64,000 nucleotides of DNA from Thermomonas sp. (GCF_023953935.1 NZ_JAMLIW010000010.1:1-64000), one strand, 5' to 3'; positions 19,957 through 28,559 are shown, numbered from the stretch's first letter. Numbers and translations: made by a program. The notes: a model not told the origin generated them from the sequence alone.

Positions 19957-20076
19957 GCGGGGATCGTGCTGGCAGGGTGCGCGCAGTGTGGCGGGCGAAA
20001 CTTAAGCCATCCTTTGGATGGCCCTGAGCATCGCCAGCCCGGCGCCGTCAGTCCGGTGCCGTCAGCCAGCTCATCC

Positions 20077-21420
20077 CTAGACCTGGCGCAGAATGCCAAG
20101 TCGGGCCCGCAGTTCGCCGGCTTCCAGCACGAACCCGACCTGCAGACCCAGCGCTTGGGCCATCGCATTGACCAGCGCCAGTCCCAGCCCCGCGTGGCGA
20201 ACGTCGCCATCGCGTTCACCGCGCCAATGGCGTTCGCCGAAGTGGGCAATGTCCTGCGGGGTGAGCCGGCTGGCGCGATTGCAAACCTCCACCTCCACAC
20301 CCGCGTTGACTTGATGCAACTGCACCTGCACGCTACCGCCGGCGTCCCCGTATTCGAGGGCGTTGAGCAACAGGTTGGCGGTGATGCGCTCCAGCATGCC
20401 GGCGTCGCTGATCACCCACGCCTCGGCCGGGATGCGCAGGTGGATGCGATCGGGCCCGAATGTCGCCGCCTGCTGCCGCAGCAACGCCGCCAGGTCGAGT
20501 GGGTCGGACTGCGGCAATTCCTGCCCCGACTCGAATCGCGCCAACGCCAGCAGGGCCTCGATGCCGCGCTGCATGCGCGCCCCCGCCTGCCGGGCCTGCA
20601 ACAGCCCGTGCCGCAGGGCCTGCGGATCGTTCTGTGCCAACGCGCGCTCACTGGCAGCGCCAATCTCCGCCACCGGCGTGCGCAGCTCATGGGCCACGCT
20701 GCGCGAAAACCGGCGCTCGCGTTCGGCCATTGCCCAGGACGTGCGCAGCGCATCGTGCGCGGCCTGGACGAAGGGCCGCAACTCCACCGGGGTATCGGGC
20801 AGGGCCCCTTGCGGCGGCCCATCGTGCGGCAGGCGTTCGGCCTCACGCGCCATGTACGCAAACGCCTGCCGCAGCAGCAGCAGGCACAACAGCACGGCCG
20901 CCACGATCGCCAGCACCAGCCCGGTCACCAGGACCCGATGCATCTCGCGCCCGGTGCTGTCCCAGCTTTCGCGCTCGGTCGCCACCAGCAACCGTCCGCC
21001 GGCAAACGCGCCGTGGCGCAGCGTCACCTGCCGGTAGCGCCCGTTGTGACCATCGGGCAGACGGCTGTTGCCAAACCCGTCCCGCCGCTGGCCTGCGGGG
21101 ATCCGCAGCGGATGGGTGCCGCTGTTGAGCGAGGCCATGCGCAGCGTCCCGTTGCCATCGAAGACCGCGAAAAACTCGGTATGGCCGGCGATATCCCAAG
21201 CCGGCAGCACCGCGCGGTGCGGGTCGGCTTCGTCTTGCAGCTGCTGGGCCAGCGAAGCCGCACGCGCAGCCAGCACCTGATCCAGCTGGTGCAGCATCGC
21301 CCGGTCCACCAGCACGTCCAGCGCGAGGAACAGCCCCCCCAGCAGCAAGCCGAACGCCAGCACCAACTGCCACAGCAGCCGCGTGCGCAGCGACCATCCG
21401 TGCGGCTCAGTCGATGGCAT
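20077..21420 (-). CDS. Sensor histidine kinase of the metal-efflux cassette
   Basis: 447 aa from the ATG at 21420, overlapping the response regulator stop by 14 bp. Two membrane helices (about residues 15-37 and 163-184) bracket a periplasmic sensor domain. The H box is S-V-A-H-E-L-R-T-P with His about residue 244; the N box is N-L-L-L-N-A-L-E-Y-G. The G1 box is degenerate (E-V-C-N-R-A-S replaces the usual D-x-G-x-G), while G2 (H-A-G-L-G-L-A-L-V) is kept. It likely senses periplasmic metal and drives the downstream pump genes. Confidence 0.9.
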   Translation of the reverse strand: MPSTEPHGWSLRTRLLWQLVLAFGLLLGGLFLALDVLVDRAMLHQLDQVLAARAASLAQQLQDEADPHRAVLPAWDIAGHTEFFAVFDGNGTLRMASLNSGTHPLRIPAGQRRDGFGNSRLPDGHNGRYRQVTLRHGAFAGGRLLVATERESWDSTGREMHRVLVTGLVLAIVAAVLLCLLLLRQAFAYMAREAERLPHDGPPQGALPDTPVELRPFVQAAHDALRTSWAMAERERRFSRSVAHELRTPVAEIGAASERALAQNDPQALRHGLLQARQAGARMQRGIEALLALARFESGQELPQSDPLDLAALLRQQAATFGPDRIHLRIPAEAWVISDAGMLERITANLLLNALEYGDAGGSVQVQLHQVNAGVEVEVCNRASRLTPQDIAHFGERHWRGERDGDVRHAGLGLALVNAMAQALGLQVGFVLEAGELRARLGILRQV

Positions 21421-22072
21421 AGCCAAAACCGCGCCGGGTCTGGATGGGGTCGCCCGCACCGGCTTTCGCAAGTTTCGCGCGCAGCGTACTCAAGATCACT
21501 TCGACCACCTTGTCGGACGATTCACTGCGGCTGTCATACAGGCGATCGAAAATCGCGGCGCGCGACAGCACCCGCCCGCGCTCGCGCAGCAACAGCTCCA
21601 GCAGGGCATATTCCTTGGGCGACAGCTGCAAGTCGTGGCCCTGCCAGCGCGCGCGCCGGGCCGGCGTGTCCACCTGCAACGCTTGCCAACGCAAGACTTC
21701 GCCGCCGCCTTCCTGCGACCGCCGCGCCAGCGCACGCACCCGAGCCAGCAGTTCATCCAGTGCAAACGGCTTGACCAGATAGTCATCGGCACCGGCGTCC
21801 AGCGCCGCGACGCGATCGGCCACGGTATCGCGCGCCGACAGCATCAACACCCGGGTCGGTGCGCCCGACTGGCGCAGCGCTTTCAGCACGTCCAGCCCGT
21901 CACGCCGCGGCAGCATCCAGTCCAGCACCAGCAGGTCATAGCGGCGATCGGCCAGGTGGTGGAGGGCCACCACACCATCGGCCGCATGGTCACAGACATG
22001 GCCCTCGCCGGTGAGCGTGGCCTGCAGGGTGTCGGCCAGCGTGGCGGAGTCTTCGACGATCAGCACGCGCAC
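21407..22072 (-). CDS. OmpR-family response regulator of the metal-efflux cassette
   Basis: 221 aa. N-terminal receiver with the acidic pair E7-D8, phospho-acceptor Asp at about residue 51 (L-V-L-D-W-M-L-P-R-R-D-G), and Lys in Y-L-V-K-P-F. C-terminal winged helix of the OmpR/PhoB class (residues about 125-221), ending T-R-R-G-F-G-Y. First gene of the regulator-kinase pair; the CzcR/CusR-like order regulator-kinase-adaptor-pump supports metal-responsive transcription of the cassette. Confidence 0.93.
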   Translation of the reverse strand: MRVLIVEDSATLADTLQATLTGEGHVCDHAADGVVALHHLADRRYDLLVLDWMLPRRDGLDVLKALRQSGAPTRVLMLSARDTVADRVAALDAGADDYLVKPFALDELLARVRALARRSQEGGGEVLRWQALQVDTPARRARWQGHDLQLSPKEYALLELLLRERGRVLSRAAIFDRLYDSRSESSDKVVEVILSTLRAKLAKAGAGDPIQTRRGFGYAID

Positions 22073-22087
22073 GGCGGCCGACCCGGC

Positions 22088-23269
22088 TCAGTCCAGCACG
22101 CGGCAGAACACCGCCTTCAGATAGCGTGACTCGGGCACCTGCGCCAGCCACGGATGATCGGGGCCGGCGCCGGCGACCTTCAAGATCTGCACGGTGCGGC
22201 CGGCGTAGAACGCGGCGCGGCGCAGCATGTCGAGGAACTGTTCCTCGCTGACGAGGCCCGTGCAGCTGAAGGTGGCGAACAGCCCGCCCGGCTTGACCAC
22301 GCCCAGCGCGAGCTTGTTCATGTCGAGGTATTTCTTCAGCGCATTGATGACCTGCTCACGATCGCGGGTCATCTTCGCCGGGTCGAGTATCACCACGTCG
22401 AACTGCTCGCCATTGATCGCTGCGTCGCGCAGCCACGGGAAGATGTCGGCCTGGATGAAGCGCGGCTTCACGTGGTTGAGGCGCGCGTTGTCCTTGGCGA
22501 TCTCCAGCACCGCCGGATCGATGTCGATCCCAACCACCTCGCTGGCCCCGCGCGCCGCCGCATACACGCCGAAGCCGCCGGTATTGCAGCACAGGTCGAG
22601 CACGCGCTTGCCGGCGCATTGCTGGCTCAGCCATTGCCTGTTCTCGCGCTGGTCGGCGAAGAACCCGGTCTTGTGCGCGCCGGCCGGATCGGCGCGGAAC
22701 TGTATGCCGTATTCGCTGACGGTGGCAGGCGCGGTGCCTTGGGTGTCCTTGTAATCGAAGCTTTCCTGCTTCTGCACGTGTTCATCGGCAAAGCTGTGGA
22801 AGCGGCAGCCGGGGAAGTGCGTGCGCAGTGCATCGAAGATGATCGAACGCTGCCGCCACGCGCCGGCGCTGAAGAATTCGACCACCAGCAGGTCGTCGTA
22901 GCGATCCACCACCAATCCGCTGATGCCATCGCCCTCGCTGTGGACGACGCGCCAGGCATTGCCGACCTCGTCCAGCTTCAGGATCTCGCGGCGCAGCCGC
23001 ACCGCCTCGCCGATCTTGCGCACGAACCAGTCGGCATCGACGGCCACATCCGGATCCTTTTCCAGCATCCGCAGCGCGATCCGCGAATGGCCGTTGTAGA
23101 AGCCGCGCCCGATCCATGCGCCATCCACGCCGACCACGTCGACAATGCTGCCCGGCTTGGGCTTTTGCGCGGGCTTTTCCACCAGCCGCTGGAAAATCCA
23201 CGGATGGGTCGAATTCCAGGCGTTCTTGAGGTGGATCTGGGGCAGCAGGTCGGCCATTGCGGCGTTCAT
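22088..23269 (-). CDS. rlmI: RlmI-like class I rRNA methyltransferase with PUA domain
   Basis: 393 aa from the ATG at 23269 (an in-frame ATG at 23302 would overlap the riboswitch leader of the divergent gene; 23257 is another option). N-terminal PUA-like domain with H-P-W-I-F, a central domain with G-D-G-I-S-G-L-V-V-D-R-Y, and a Rossmann methyltransferase domain with D-L-C-C-N-T-G-G-F-G (SAM site) and D-P-A-K-M. RlmI methylates a cytosine of 23S rRNA (m5C1962 in E. coli). The catalytic Cys lies in F-S-C-T-G near the C-terminus. Confidence 0.88.
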   Translation of the reverse strand: MNAAMADLLPQIHLKNAWNSTHPWIFQRLVEKPAQKPKPGSIVDVVGVDGAWIGRGFYNGHSRIALRMLEKDPDVAVDADWFVRKIGEAVRLRREILKLDEVGNAWRVVHSEGDGISGLVVDRYDDLLVVEFFSAGAWRQRSIIFDALRTHFPGCRFHSFADEHVQKQESFDYKDTQGTAPATVSEYGIQFRADPAGAHKTGFFADQRENRQWLSQQCAGKRVLDLCCNTGGFGVYAAARGASEVVGIDIDPAVLEIAKDNARLNHVKPRFIQADIFPWLRDAAINGEQFDVVILDPAKMTRDREQVINALKKYLDMNKLALGVVKPGGLFATFSCTGLVSEEQFLDMLRRAAFYAGRTVQILKVAGAGPDHPWLAQVPESRYLKAVFCRVLD

Positions 23270-23299
23270 CTTTTTCGCTGGATTTCGTGTATTGTCGCG

Positions 23300-23407
23300 C
23301 AAGAAGGGGAGTAACCCTACGCGCAGACGTCGTCAAGACGGGCCATAAGCCCCGGCGCTGCGGCAGGCCGACCGCCTGTGGGTGAGACCTTCGCCGATTG
23401 GCGAAGC
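23300..23407 (+). promoter_or_regulatory. yybP-ykoY manganese riboswitch leader of the terC/alx gene
   Basis: The two conserved blocks of the yybP-ykoY aptamer are present: GAAGGGGAGTAA at 23303-23314 and GTGAGACCTTC at 23382-23392. GAAGG (23303-23307) can pair with CCTTC (23388-23392) to form P1. The 3' strand of P1 is also part of a perfect 7-bp hairpin, CTTCGCC-GATT-GGCGAAG (23389-23406), which would be mutually exclusive with P1 and is a natural expression switch. The motif is known to bind Mn(II) and to precede mntP and alx/terC genes, as here. Confidence 0.9.
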
Positions 23408-23465
23408 GTGCCCCTTCCTTGCCTCCCGCATGGACACGTCCGTCACTCACGAAGGCGGAGTTGGC

Positions 23466-24425
23466 ATGCAAACAATCGGGACACCCTTGCTGTGGCTGGT
23501 GTTCGCCGGCGTCACCTTGCTGGCGCTGGTCGCGGATTTTGCGCTGATGCGGCACGGCGGGCCGCACAAGGTCTCGTTCAAGGAAGCCGCGTGGTGGAGC
23601 GTGGGCTGGGTCGCGCTGGCAATGAGCTTCAACGCCTGGCTGTGGTGGCACACCGGGCAACGTCTGGGCGCGGCAGTCGGCAACGAAATCGGGATGGAGT
23701 TCCTGACCGGCTATCTGGTGGAAAAGGCGCTGGCGGTCGACAACATCTTCGTGTTCCTGATGTTGTTCAATTATTTCGCGGTTCCGGAGCTGCAGCGCCA
23801 GCGCGCGCTGGTGATCGGCATCCTCGGCGCGATCGTGCTGCGCGCGATCCTGATCTTCGCCGGTGCGCTGCTGCTGCAGAAATTCCACTGGCTGTTGTAC
23901 ATCTTCGGCATCTTCCTGCTGGCGACCGGCGTCAAGATGTGGCGCGCCTCCGGGCAGGGGCCGGACCTGAACAGCAACCCGGTGCTGCGCTGGCTGACCG
24001 CCCACGTCCCATTCCTGCGCCGCTACTACGGCAGCGCGCTGTGGATCGGCCACGGCACGCGCCGCAAGTTCACCCCGCTGTTGATCGTGATCGTGATGCT
24101 GGGCGTCACCGACGTCATTTTCGCGGTGGATTCGATCCCGGCGATTTTCGCGATCACCACCGACCCGTTCATCGTACTGACCTCGAACGTGTTCGCGGTG
24201 CTCGGCCTGCGTGCGATGTTCTTCCTGCTGCAGGGCATGGCCGATCGATTCCATCTGCTGCCCTATGGCCTGGCGCTGGTGCTGGTCTTCATTGGCGCGA
24301 AGATGCTGCTGATCGACGTTTACAAACTGCCGGTGCTGCTGGCGCTGGCGGTGGTGGCAGTGATCATCGGCAGCACGATTGCACTGAGCCTGCTGCGACC
24401 GGCGCCCGCGCCCGCAGGGCGTTGA
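23466..24425 (+). CDS. TerC/Alx-family integral membrane protein (manganese-related)
   Basis: 319 aa with about nine membrane helices. Signatures: T-G-Y-L-V-E-K-A-L-A-V-D-N-I-F-V-F, and later V-T-D-V-I-F-A-V-D-S-I-P-A-I-F-A-I-T, the paired acidic membrane motifs of TerC. The ATG at 23466 follows GGCGGAG; an upstream in-frame ATG at 23430 is inferior. The Mn riboswitch directly upstream points to Mn(II) export or pH/Mn homeostasis, as for E. coli Alx, rather than tellurite resistance. Confidence 0.92.
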   Translation: MQTIGTPLLWLVFAGVTLLALVADFALMRHGGPHKVSFKEAAWWSVGWVALAMSFNAWLWWHTGQRLGAAVGNEIGMEFLTGYLVEKALAVDNIFVFLMLFNYFAVPELQRQRALVIGILGAIVLRAILIFAGALLLQKFHWLLYIFGIFLLATGVKMWRASGQGPDLNSNPVLRWLTAHVPFLRRYYGSALWIGHGTRRKFTPLLIVIVMLGVTDVIFAVDSIPAIFAITTDPFIVLTSNVFAVLGLRAMFFLLQGMADRFHLLPYGLALVLVFIGAKMLLIDVYKLPVLLALAVVAVIIGSTIALSLLRPAPAPAGR

Positions 24426-24509
24426 CGCCGGGATCGCGGTGCGCCTACGCCGCGAGGCAGGTTCGGTCACTTGCTTGCATTCGCGCGCGCGCCGCCCCAC
24501 ATCAAGGCC

Positions 24510-25274
24510 ATGTCGCCGCCACTGACCGCCGCCGCACAGAAACAGGTCGACCGCCGCCGGATGCGGCGTGCGGTGGTCGCCAGCGGGCTGGGAGTTGCGC
24601 TGTTGTGGCTGTGCTTCGGGCTCCAGCAGACCTTCGACTGGACCTTTTTGACGGTAACGCCGCAGTCGCCGGAGGGCTTGCTCGGTCTGCTGACCGCACC
24701 GCTGTTGCACGGCTCGTTCAAGCACATCCTCGCCAACAGCGGCGCCTTGTTCCTGCTGGGAACCCTGTCCGGGATCGTCTATCCGAAGGCCACCCTGCGC
24801 GCCTTGCCGCTGCTGTGGCTGGGCTCGGGGCTGGGCGCCTGGCTGCTGGGCGAACCTGATTCCCATCACCTGGGCGCCAGCGGGATCGGCCACGGCTTGA
24901 TGTTCCTGGTGTTCGTGCTCGGCCTGCTGCGCCGCGACCGTGCTTCGATCGCGGCCGGCATGATCGCGTTCTTCCTCTACGGCAGCATGCTGTTGACGAT
25001 CTTCCCGCGCGAGGTCGGGGTGTCCTGGGAATCGCACCTGGGCGGCGCGCTGGCCGGGATCCTGGCGGCCTTCCTGTTCCGCCGCAGCGATCCGCTGCCG
25101 GCACGCAAGAAGTACAGCTGGGAAATCGAGGAAGAACTGGAACGCCAGCAGGCGCAGGCCGGCTTCGATACCTTCGAAACCCGCGCCCCCGACGACGTGC
25201 CGGTGATCTGGCATCGCGATGGCGGGACCGAGACCACCGGCAACGTGCTGCCGTTCAAGCGCACGGGCGACTGA
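24510..25274 (+). CDS. Rhomboid-family intramembrane serine protease
   Basis: 254 aa from the ATG at 24510. Six membrane helices. L-L-H-G-S-F-K-H-I-L-A-N is the rhomboid helix-2 H-x(3)-H-x(3)-N region. Catalytic Ser is in G-A-S-G-I-G-H-G (about residue 124) and catalytic His in S-H-L-G-G (about residue 176). The C-terminal 50 residues form a charged cytoplasmic tail. Cleaves transmembrane substrates, unknown here. It follows terC by 84 bp; independent transcription is possible. Confidence 0.88.
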   Translation: MSPPLTAAAQKQVDRRRMRRAVVASGLGVALLWLCFGLQQTFDWTFLTVTPQSPEGLLGLLTAPLLHGSFKHILANSGALFLLGTLSGIVYPKATLRALPLLWLGSGLGAWLLGEPDSHHLGASGIGHGLMFLVFVLGLLRRDRASIAAGMIAFFLYGSMLLTIFPREVGVSWESHLGGALAGILAAFLFRRSDPLPARKKYSWEIEEELERQQAQAGFDTFETRAPDDVPVIWHRDGGTETTGNVLPFKRTGD

Positions 25275-25378
25275 ATCGCGGTTGTGCTGGCGTTGCGAGT
25301 GCGACGCGTATGCTGGCGACCCTTGCCCGGTGCCGCATGCGGCATGCCGGCGTTGCATCGACTTGCCTGCATCCGATC

Positions 25379-26404
25379 ATGATTCGCAACCTCCTGTTCG
25401 CCCTGTTCGCCACCTTGCTCGCCGGCTGTGCGTCGACGCCGCCTGCGCCTGCGGTCGTGACGGCTCCCGCCACCATCGCCACGCCCGCACTGCCGCCGCT
25501 GCGCATTGCGCTGGCCCTCGGCGGCGGCGCGGCCAAGGGCTTTGCCCATATCGGCGTGATCAAGATGCTGGAAGCCAACGGCATCAAGCCGGTGATCGTC
25601 ACCGGCACCAGCGCCGGCAGCGTGGTCGGCGCGCTCTATGCCAGCGGCATGGACGCCTACGCGCTGCAGGAACATGCGGTGGCGCTGGATGAAGCGCAGA
25701 TCCGCGACGTCAGCCTGTTTTCCGGCGGCCTGATCAAGGGGCAGAAACTCGAGGACTACGTCAATGCGCAGGTCGGCAATCGTCCGATCGAACGCCTGCC
25801 GATCCCGTTCGCGGCGGTGGCGACGCGGCTGGAGGACGGCAAGCCGACGGTGTTCCGGCGCGGCAATGTCGGCCAGGCGGTGCGTGCTTCCAGCGCCGTG
25901 CCCGGGGTGTTCGAGGCGGTGACGATCGGGCGTTGGCACTACGTCGATGGCGGCGTGGTCAGCCCGGTGCCGGTGGATGCGGCGCGCGCGCTCGGCGCCG
26001 ACTTCGTGATCGCGGTCGACATCGGCAGCAAGGCCACCGGCGCCAGCGCCACGCCCTACAGCCTGCTCGGCAACGTCAACCAGAGCATCCGCATCATGGG
26101 CCAGCGCCTGGCCGCCGAGGAGCTCAAGCGCGCCGACGTGGTGGTTCGGCCGGCGGTCAACGACATCGGCCCGACCGATTTTGACCAGAAGCAGCGCGCG
26201 ATCCTCGAAGGCGAGCGTGCGCTGCAGGCCGCGCTGCCGCAGCTCCGCGACCGCCTGGCCGCCGTGCAAACGGCGCGCATGGAAGCGGCGCGCGCGCAGG
26301 CCGCGCAGGCCCGGCCACCGCAGCCGGCGCCCGCATCGCCGGTTGCCTGCACGCCACAAAGGCACTGGTTCTCCCCCTGGCGGCAAAGCTGCAAAAGCGA
26401 CTGA
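25379..26404 (+). CDS. Patatin-like phospholipase lipoprotein (RssA-like)
   Basis: 341 aa. Signal peptide with lipobox L-L-A-G-C. Patatin domain: oxyanion loop G-G-G-A-A-K-G-F-A-H-I-G-V, nucleophile G-T-S-A-G-S with Ser about residue 78, and D-G-G-V-V for the catalytic Asp. The C-terminus carries an Ala/Pro-rich stretch followed by a short tail with one cysteine. Family members are serine acyl hydrolases. The lipid anchor puts it in the envelope, unlike the second patatin at 59446-60360. The start at 25379 is preferred because it begins the leader. Confidence 0.88.
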   Translation: MIRNLLFALFATLLAGCASTPPAPAVVTAPATIATPALPPLRIALALGGGAAKGFAHIGVIKMLEANGIKPVIVTGTSAGSVVGALYASGMDAYALQEHAVALDEAQIRDVSLFSGGLIKGQKLEDYVNAQVGNRPIERLPIPFAAVATRLEDGKPTVFRRGNVGQAVRASSAVPGVFEAVTIGRWHYVDGGVVSPVPVDAARALGADFVIAVDIGSKATGASATPYSLLGNVNQSIRIMGQRLAAEELKRADVVVRPAVNDIGPTDFDQKQRAILEGERALQAALPQLRDRLAAVQTARMEAARAQAAQARPPQPAPASPVACTPQRHWFSPWRQSCKSD

Positions 26405-26416
26405 AGCGGTGCCGGC

Positions 26417-26842
26417 TCAGGCGCGCTCGCGGACCCCGACACCGTAGACGTACACCAGCGTCCCGCCCAGCCAGCCGGTGATCAACACCCCCAGCAGGCC
26501 GGCCGCATCCAGCGCCAGCACAGCGGGGCCCGCTACGCCCCACGCGCCGTCGCGGGCGCGCAGCACGAGGCTGGCGGCGAACAGGCACCAGGTCAGCAGC
26601 GCGCAACCCATGTGCCGCATCGCCGTCCTGCTGGCCGGGTGCTCGGGCCCCAGTTTCACCAATTCGAACATCCCCGCCCCTGCGGCCAGCAGACCAAAGG
26701 CGCAGCCGATGCCCGCCAGCCCGGCAGACGCCAGCGCCAACTGCTCCGGCCAGCGCAGCAGCGCCCCGAAATCCGCCAGCGGTGCCAGCAGCCAACAGGC
26801 CACCGGGATGTGGACCAGGGCCGGATGCAGGGGATGTTTCAT
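26417..26842 (-). CDS. DUF2231-like membrane protein
   Basis: 141 aa with four membrane helices. The N-terminus (K-H-P-L-H-P-A-L-V-H-I-P-V) is the typical DUF2231 opening with its conserved histidines. The start at 26842 overlaps the upstream membrane gene by 4 nt (ATGA), so it is the last gene of a unit reading folE2, ECF sigma, small membrane protein, DUF2231. Function unknown; the paired His residues could bind heme or metal, but this is conjecture. Confidence 0.75.
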   Translation of the reverse strand: MKHPLHPALVHIPVACWLLAPLADFGALLRWPEQLALASAGLAGIGCAFGLLAAGAGMFELVKLGPEHPASRTAMRHMGCALLTWCLFAASLVLRARDGAWGVAGPAVLALDAAGLLGVLITGWLGGTLVYVYGVGVRERA

Positions 26843-27183
26843 CCCAGCAGCACCGCCACCAGCAGCACGATCACCGACGTCACGGCAAAACCGGCGTGGG
26901 TGAGCACGTATCTTTTCATCGCCACCTTTTGATCGAAATGCAGCGTGGCGAGAAAGAAGCCGAAGCCGGCCGTGATCAGGAACAACCCCAGTGCCACCAG
27001 CGGCAGGGCGCCGAGGTTGTCCAGCATCACCGCCAGGATCAGCAGCACGATGCCCGTGGCGCCCAGCAGCGCGTGCAGCAGCGACACCGCCCACGGCGCG
27101 AAGCGTCCACGCAGGACGAACGAGGCCAGAACCAGGCCGCCGCAGGCGCCGACCAGAAACACCAGCAATGCATACAGCAACAT
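26839..27183 (-). CDS. Small membrane protein, unknown function
   Basis: 114 aa, almost wholly hydrophobic, with four predicted membrane helices and a conserved-looking D-Q-K-V-A-M-K-R-Y-V-L-T-H-A cytoplasmic turn. I recognise no named domain. It lies 40 bp downstream of the ECF sigma gene and overlaps the DUF2231 gene. Because of its place it could be part of the sigma-factor response or act as an unusual anti-sigma factor; it has no zinc-binding anti-sigma motif. Confidence 0.65.
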   Translation of the reverse strand: MLLYALLVFLVGACGGLVLASFVLRGRFAPWAVSLLHALLGATGIVLLILAVMLDNLGALPLVALGLFLITAGFGFFLATLHFDQKVAMKRYVLTHAGFAVTSVIVLLVAVLLG

Positions 27184-27223
27184 CTTCAGACTCCTTATGC
27201 CTGATGTATCGAAACGATGGGGC

Positions 27224-27913
27224 TCAGGGCAGGACCGCGATCCGCGCCATCACCGCCTCGGTGACGCGCGCGCAGCGCGCGCCCATGAACTCGAACACGC
27301 CGCCGCGCGCGGCCGTCACCTTGTCTTCCAATGCACTGCGCAACTGCTTGCGGGCGCGATGCAGGCGGGTTTTCACGGTTTCCTCGCGCAGCTCCAGCGT
27401 CGTCGCGGTTTCCGCGACCGAACAGCCCTCCACGTCGCGCAGCAGGTAGACCAGCCGGAAGCCCTCCGGCAGCGCGTCGATCGCGCCTTCCAGCCAGCGT
27501 CGCAGCTGCGCGTTCTCAGCCATCCGGAGCGGGTCTTCATTCGCGCCCGGAAATGCCACCACGTTGTCCATCTCGGCCACCGGCTCCATGTCATCGATAT
27601 TCAAGGTCTCGTGCCTCTGCCGCAGGCGGCCGTAGGCTTCGTTGAGCGCAATCCGGGTCAGCCAGGTCGCCAGTGACGCCTCGCCGCGGAAGCTGCCGAT
27701 CTTTTGATAGGCGTGCAGGTACGCCTCCTGCACCACGTCCTCGGCCTCGGCCTCGTCGCGGATGACCCCGCGCACCACCCGGAACAGGCGCTGGTTGCAG
27801 CGCTGGGTGATCTGCCGGAACGCCTCGCGTTCCCCATTGCGCACGCACGCCGCCAGCTGCGCGTCATCCAGCGCGGCGTACTCGCGCGCGGTGCCTGCCG
27901 ATCCGGTTTTCAT
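27224..27913 (-). CDS. ECF-type RNA polymerase sigma factor
   Basis: 229 aa. Region 2 (about residues 22-90) reads R-L-F-R-V-V-R-G-V-I-R-D-E-A-E-A-E-D-V-V-Q-E-A-Y-L-H-A-Y; region 4 (about 140-190) has L-P-E-G-F-R-L-V-Y-L-L-R-D-V-E-G and the helix-turn-helix S-V-A-E-T-A-T-T-L. A C-terminal tail of about 30 residues (F-E-F-M-G-A-R-C-A-R-V) follows. It is 10 bp downstream of folE2 and shares its promoter, which looks like an ECF site, so autoregulation is likely. No classical anti-sigma gene is adjacent. Confidence 0.9.
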   Translation of the reverse strand: MKTGSAGTAREYAALDDAQLAACVRNGEREAFRQITQRCNQRLFRVVRGVIRDEAEAEDVVQEAYLHAYQKIGSFRGEASLATWLTRIALNEAYGRLRQRHETLNIDDMEPVAEMDNVVAFPGANEDPLRMAENAQLRRWLEGAIDALPEGFRLVYLLRDVEGCSVAETATTLELREETVKTRLHRARKQLRSALEDKVTAARGGVFEFMGARCARVTEAVMARIAVLP

Positions 27914-27923
27914 CGCCTCTCCT

Positions 27924-28559
27924 TCACGCCGACAGCAGCTTGAGGACATCACTGCGATGCGGCTCGTGCGCACATTCGCCCAGCAAGCGCCGCGTCACCA
28001 TGCTGGTGCCGTGGCTGTGCACGCCGCGTGTGGTCATGCAGCCATGGCTGGCCCGGATCAGCACCGCCACGCCGCGTGGGCGGAGCTCGCGTTGCAGAGT
28101 GTCGGCGATTTCCGCGGTCAGTCGTTCCTGGATCTGCAGCCGCCGCGCATAGGCATCGACCAGCCGCGCCAGCTTGGAAATGCCGACCACCTCGTCGCCC
28201 GGCAGGTAGGCCACCTGCGCCACGCCCTGGATCGCCGCCATATGGTGCTCGCACACCGACTGTACCGGGATGTCGCGCAGCACCACCAGATCGTCATAGC
28301 CGGACGCAGCGAAGCGGCGGCCGAGGAGCTTGGCGGGATCACGCCGATAGCCCTCGAACCATTCGCCGTAGGCCCGCACCACCCGTGACGGGGTGTCGCG
28401 CAGACCTTCGCGGGTTGGATCGTCACCGGCCCAGCGGATCAGCGTGCGCACCGCCGCTTCGGCTTCGGCGCGGGTGGGTTGCGGAGTTTCGATGCTCTCC
28501 GGCTCTGCAATCGCAGTCCGGGCAAGGATGGTCACGCTATGCGGAGCCTGTTCGAACAT
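27924..28559 (-). CDS. folE: GTP cyclohydrolase I (copy 2, ECF-sigma linked)
   Basis: 211 aa from the ATG at 28559 (an ATG 27 nt upstream is also in frame). All catalytic features are kept: V-C-E-H-H-M-A, and H-G-C-M-T-T-R-G with the second Cys ligand, then M-V-T-R-R-L-L-G. It differs clearly from copy 1 (7772-8368), so it is a divergent paralogue and not a recent duplicate. It leads the ECF sigma operon behind an ECF-type promoter. With phhA 2.3 kb away, a role in making the pterin cofactor of phenylalanine hydroxylase, or stress-induced pterin supply, is plausible. Confidence 0.9.
   Translation of the reverse strand: MFEQAPHSVTILARTAIAEPESIETPQPTRAEAEAAVRTLIRWAGDDPTREGLRDTPSRVVRAYGEWFEGYRRDPAKLLGRRFAASGYDDLVVLRDIPVQSVCEHHMAAIQGVAQVAYLPGDEVVGISKLARLVDAYARRLQIQERLTAEIADTLQRELRPRGVAVLIRASHGCMTTRGVHSHGTSMVTRRLLGECAHEPHRSDVLKLLSA

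Noticed and set aside
18850-21774. A 974-codon open frame on the plus strand
   Set aside because: It runs across the adaptor and kinase genes on the opposite strand, with no domain and low-complexity His/Gln composition.
22782-25358. An 858-codon open frame on the minus strand
   Set aside because: It is antisense to the terC and rhomboid genes and merges into a wrong frame of the rlmI-type gene.
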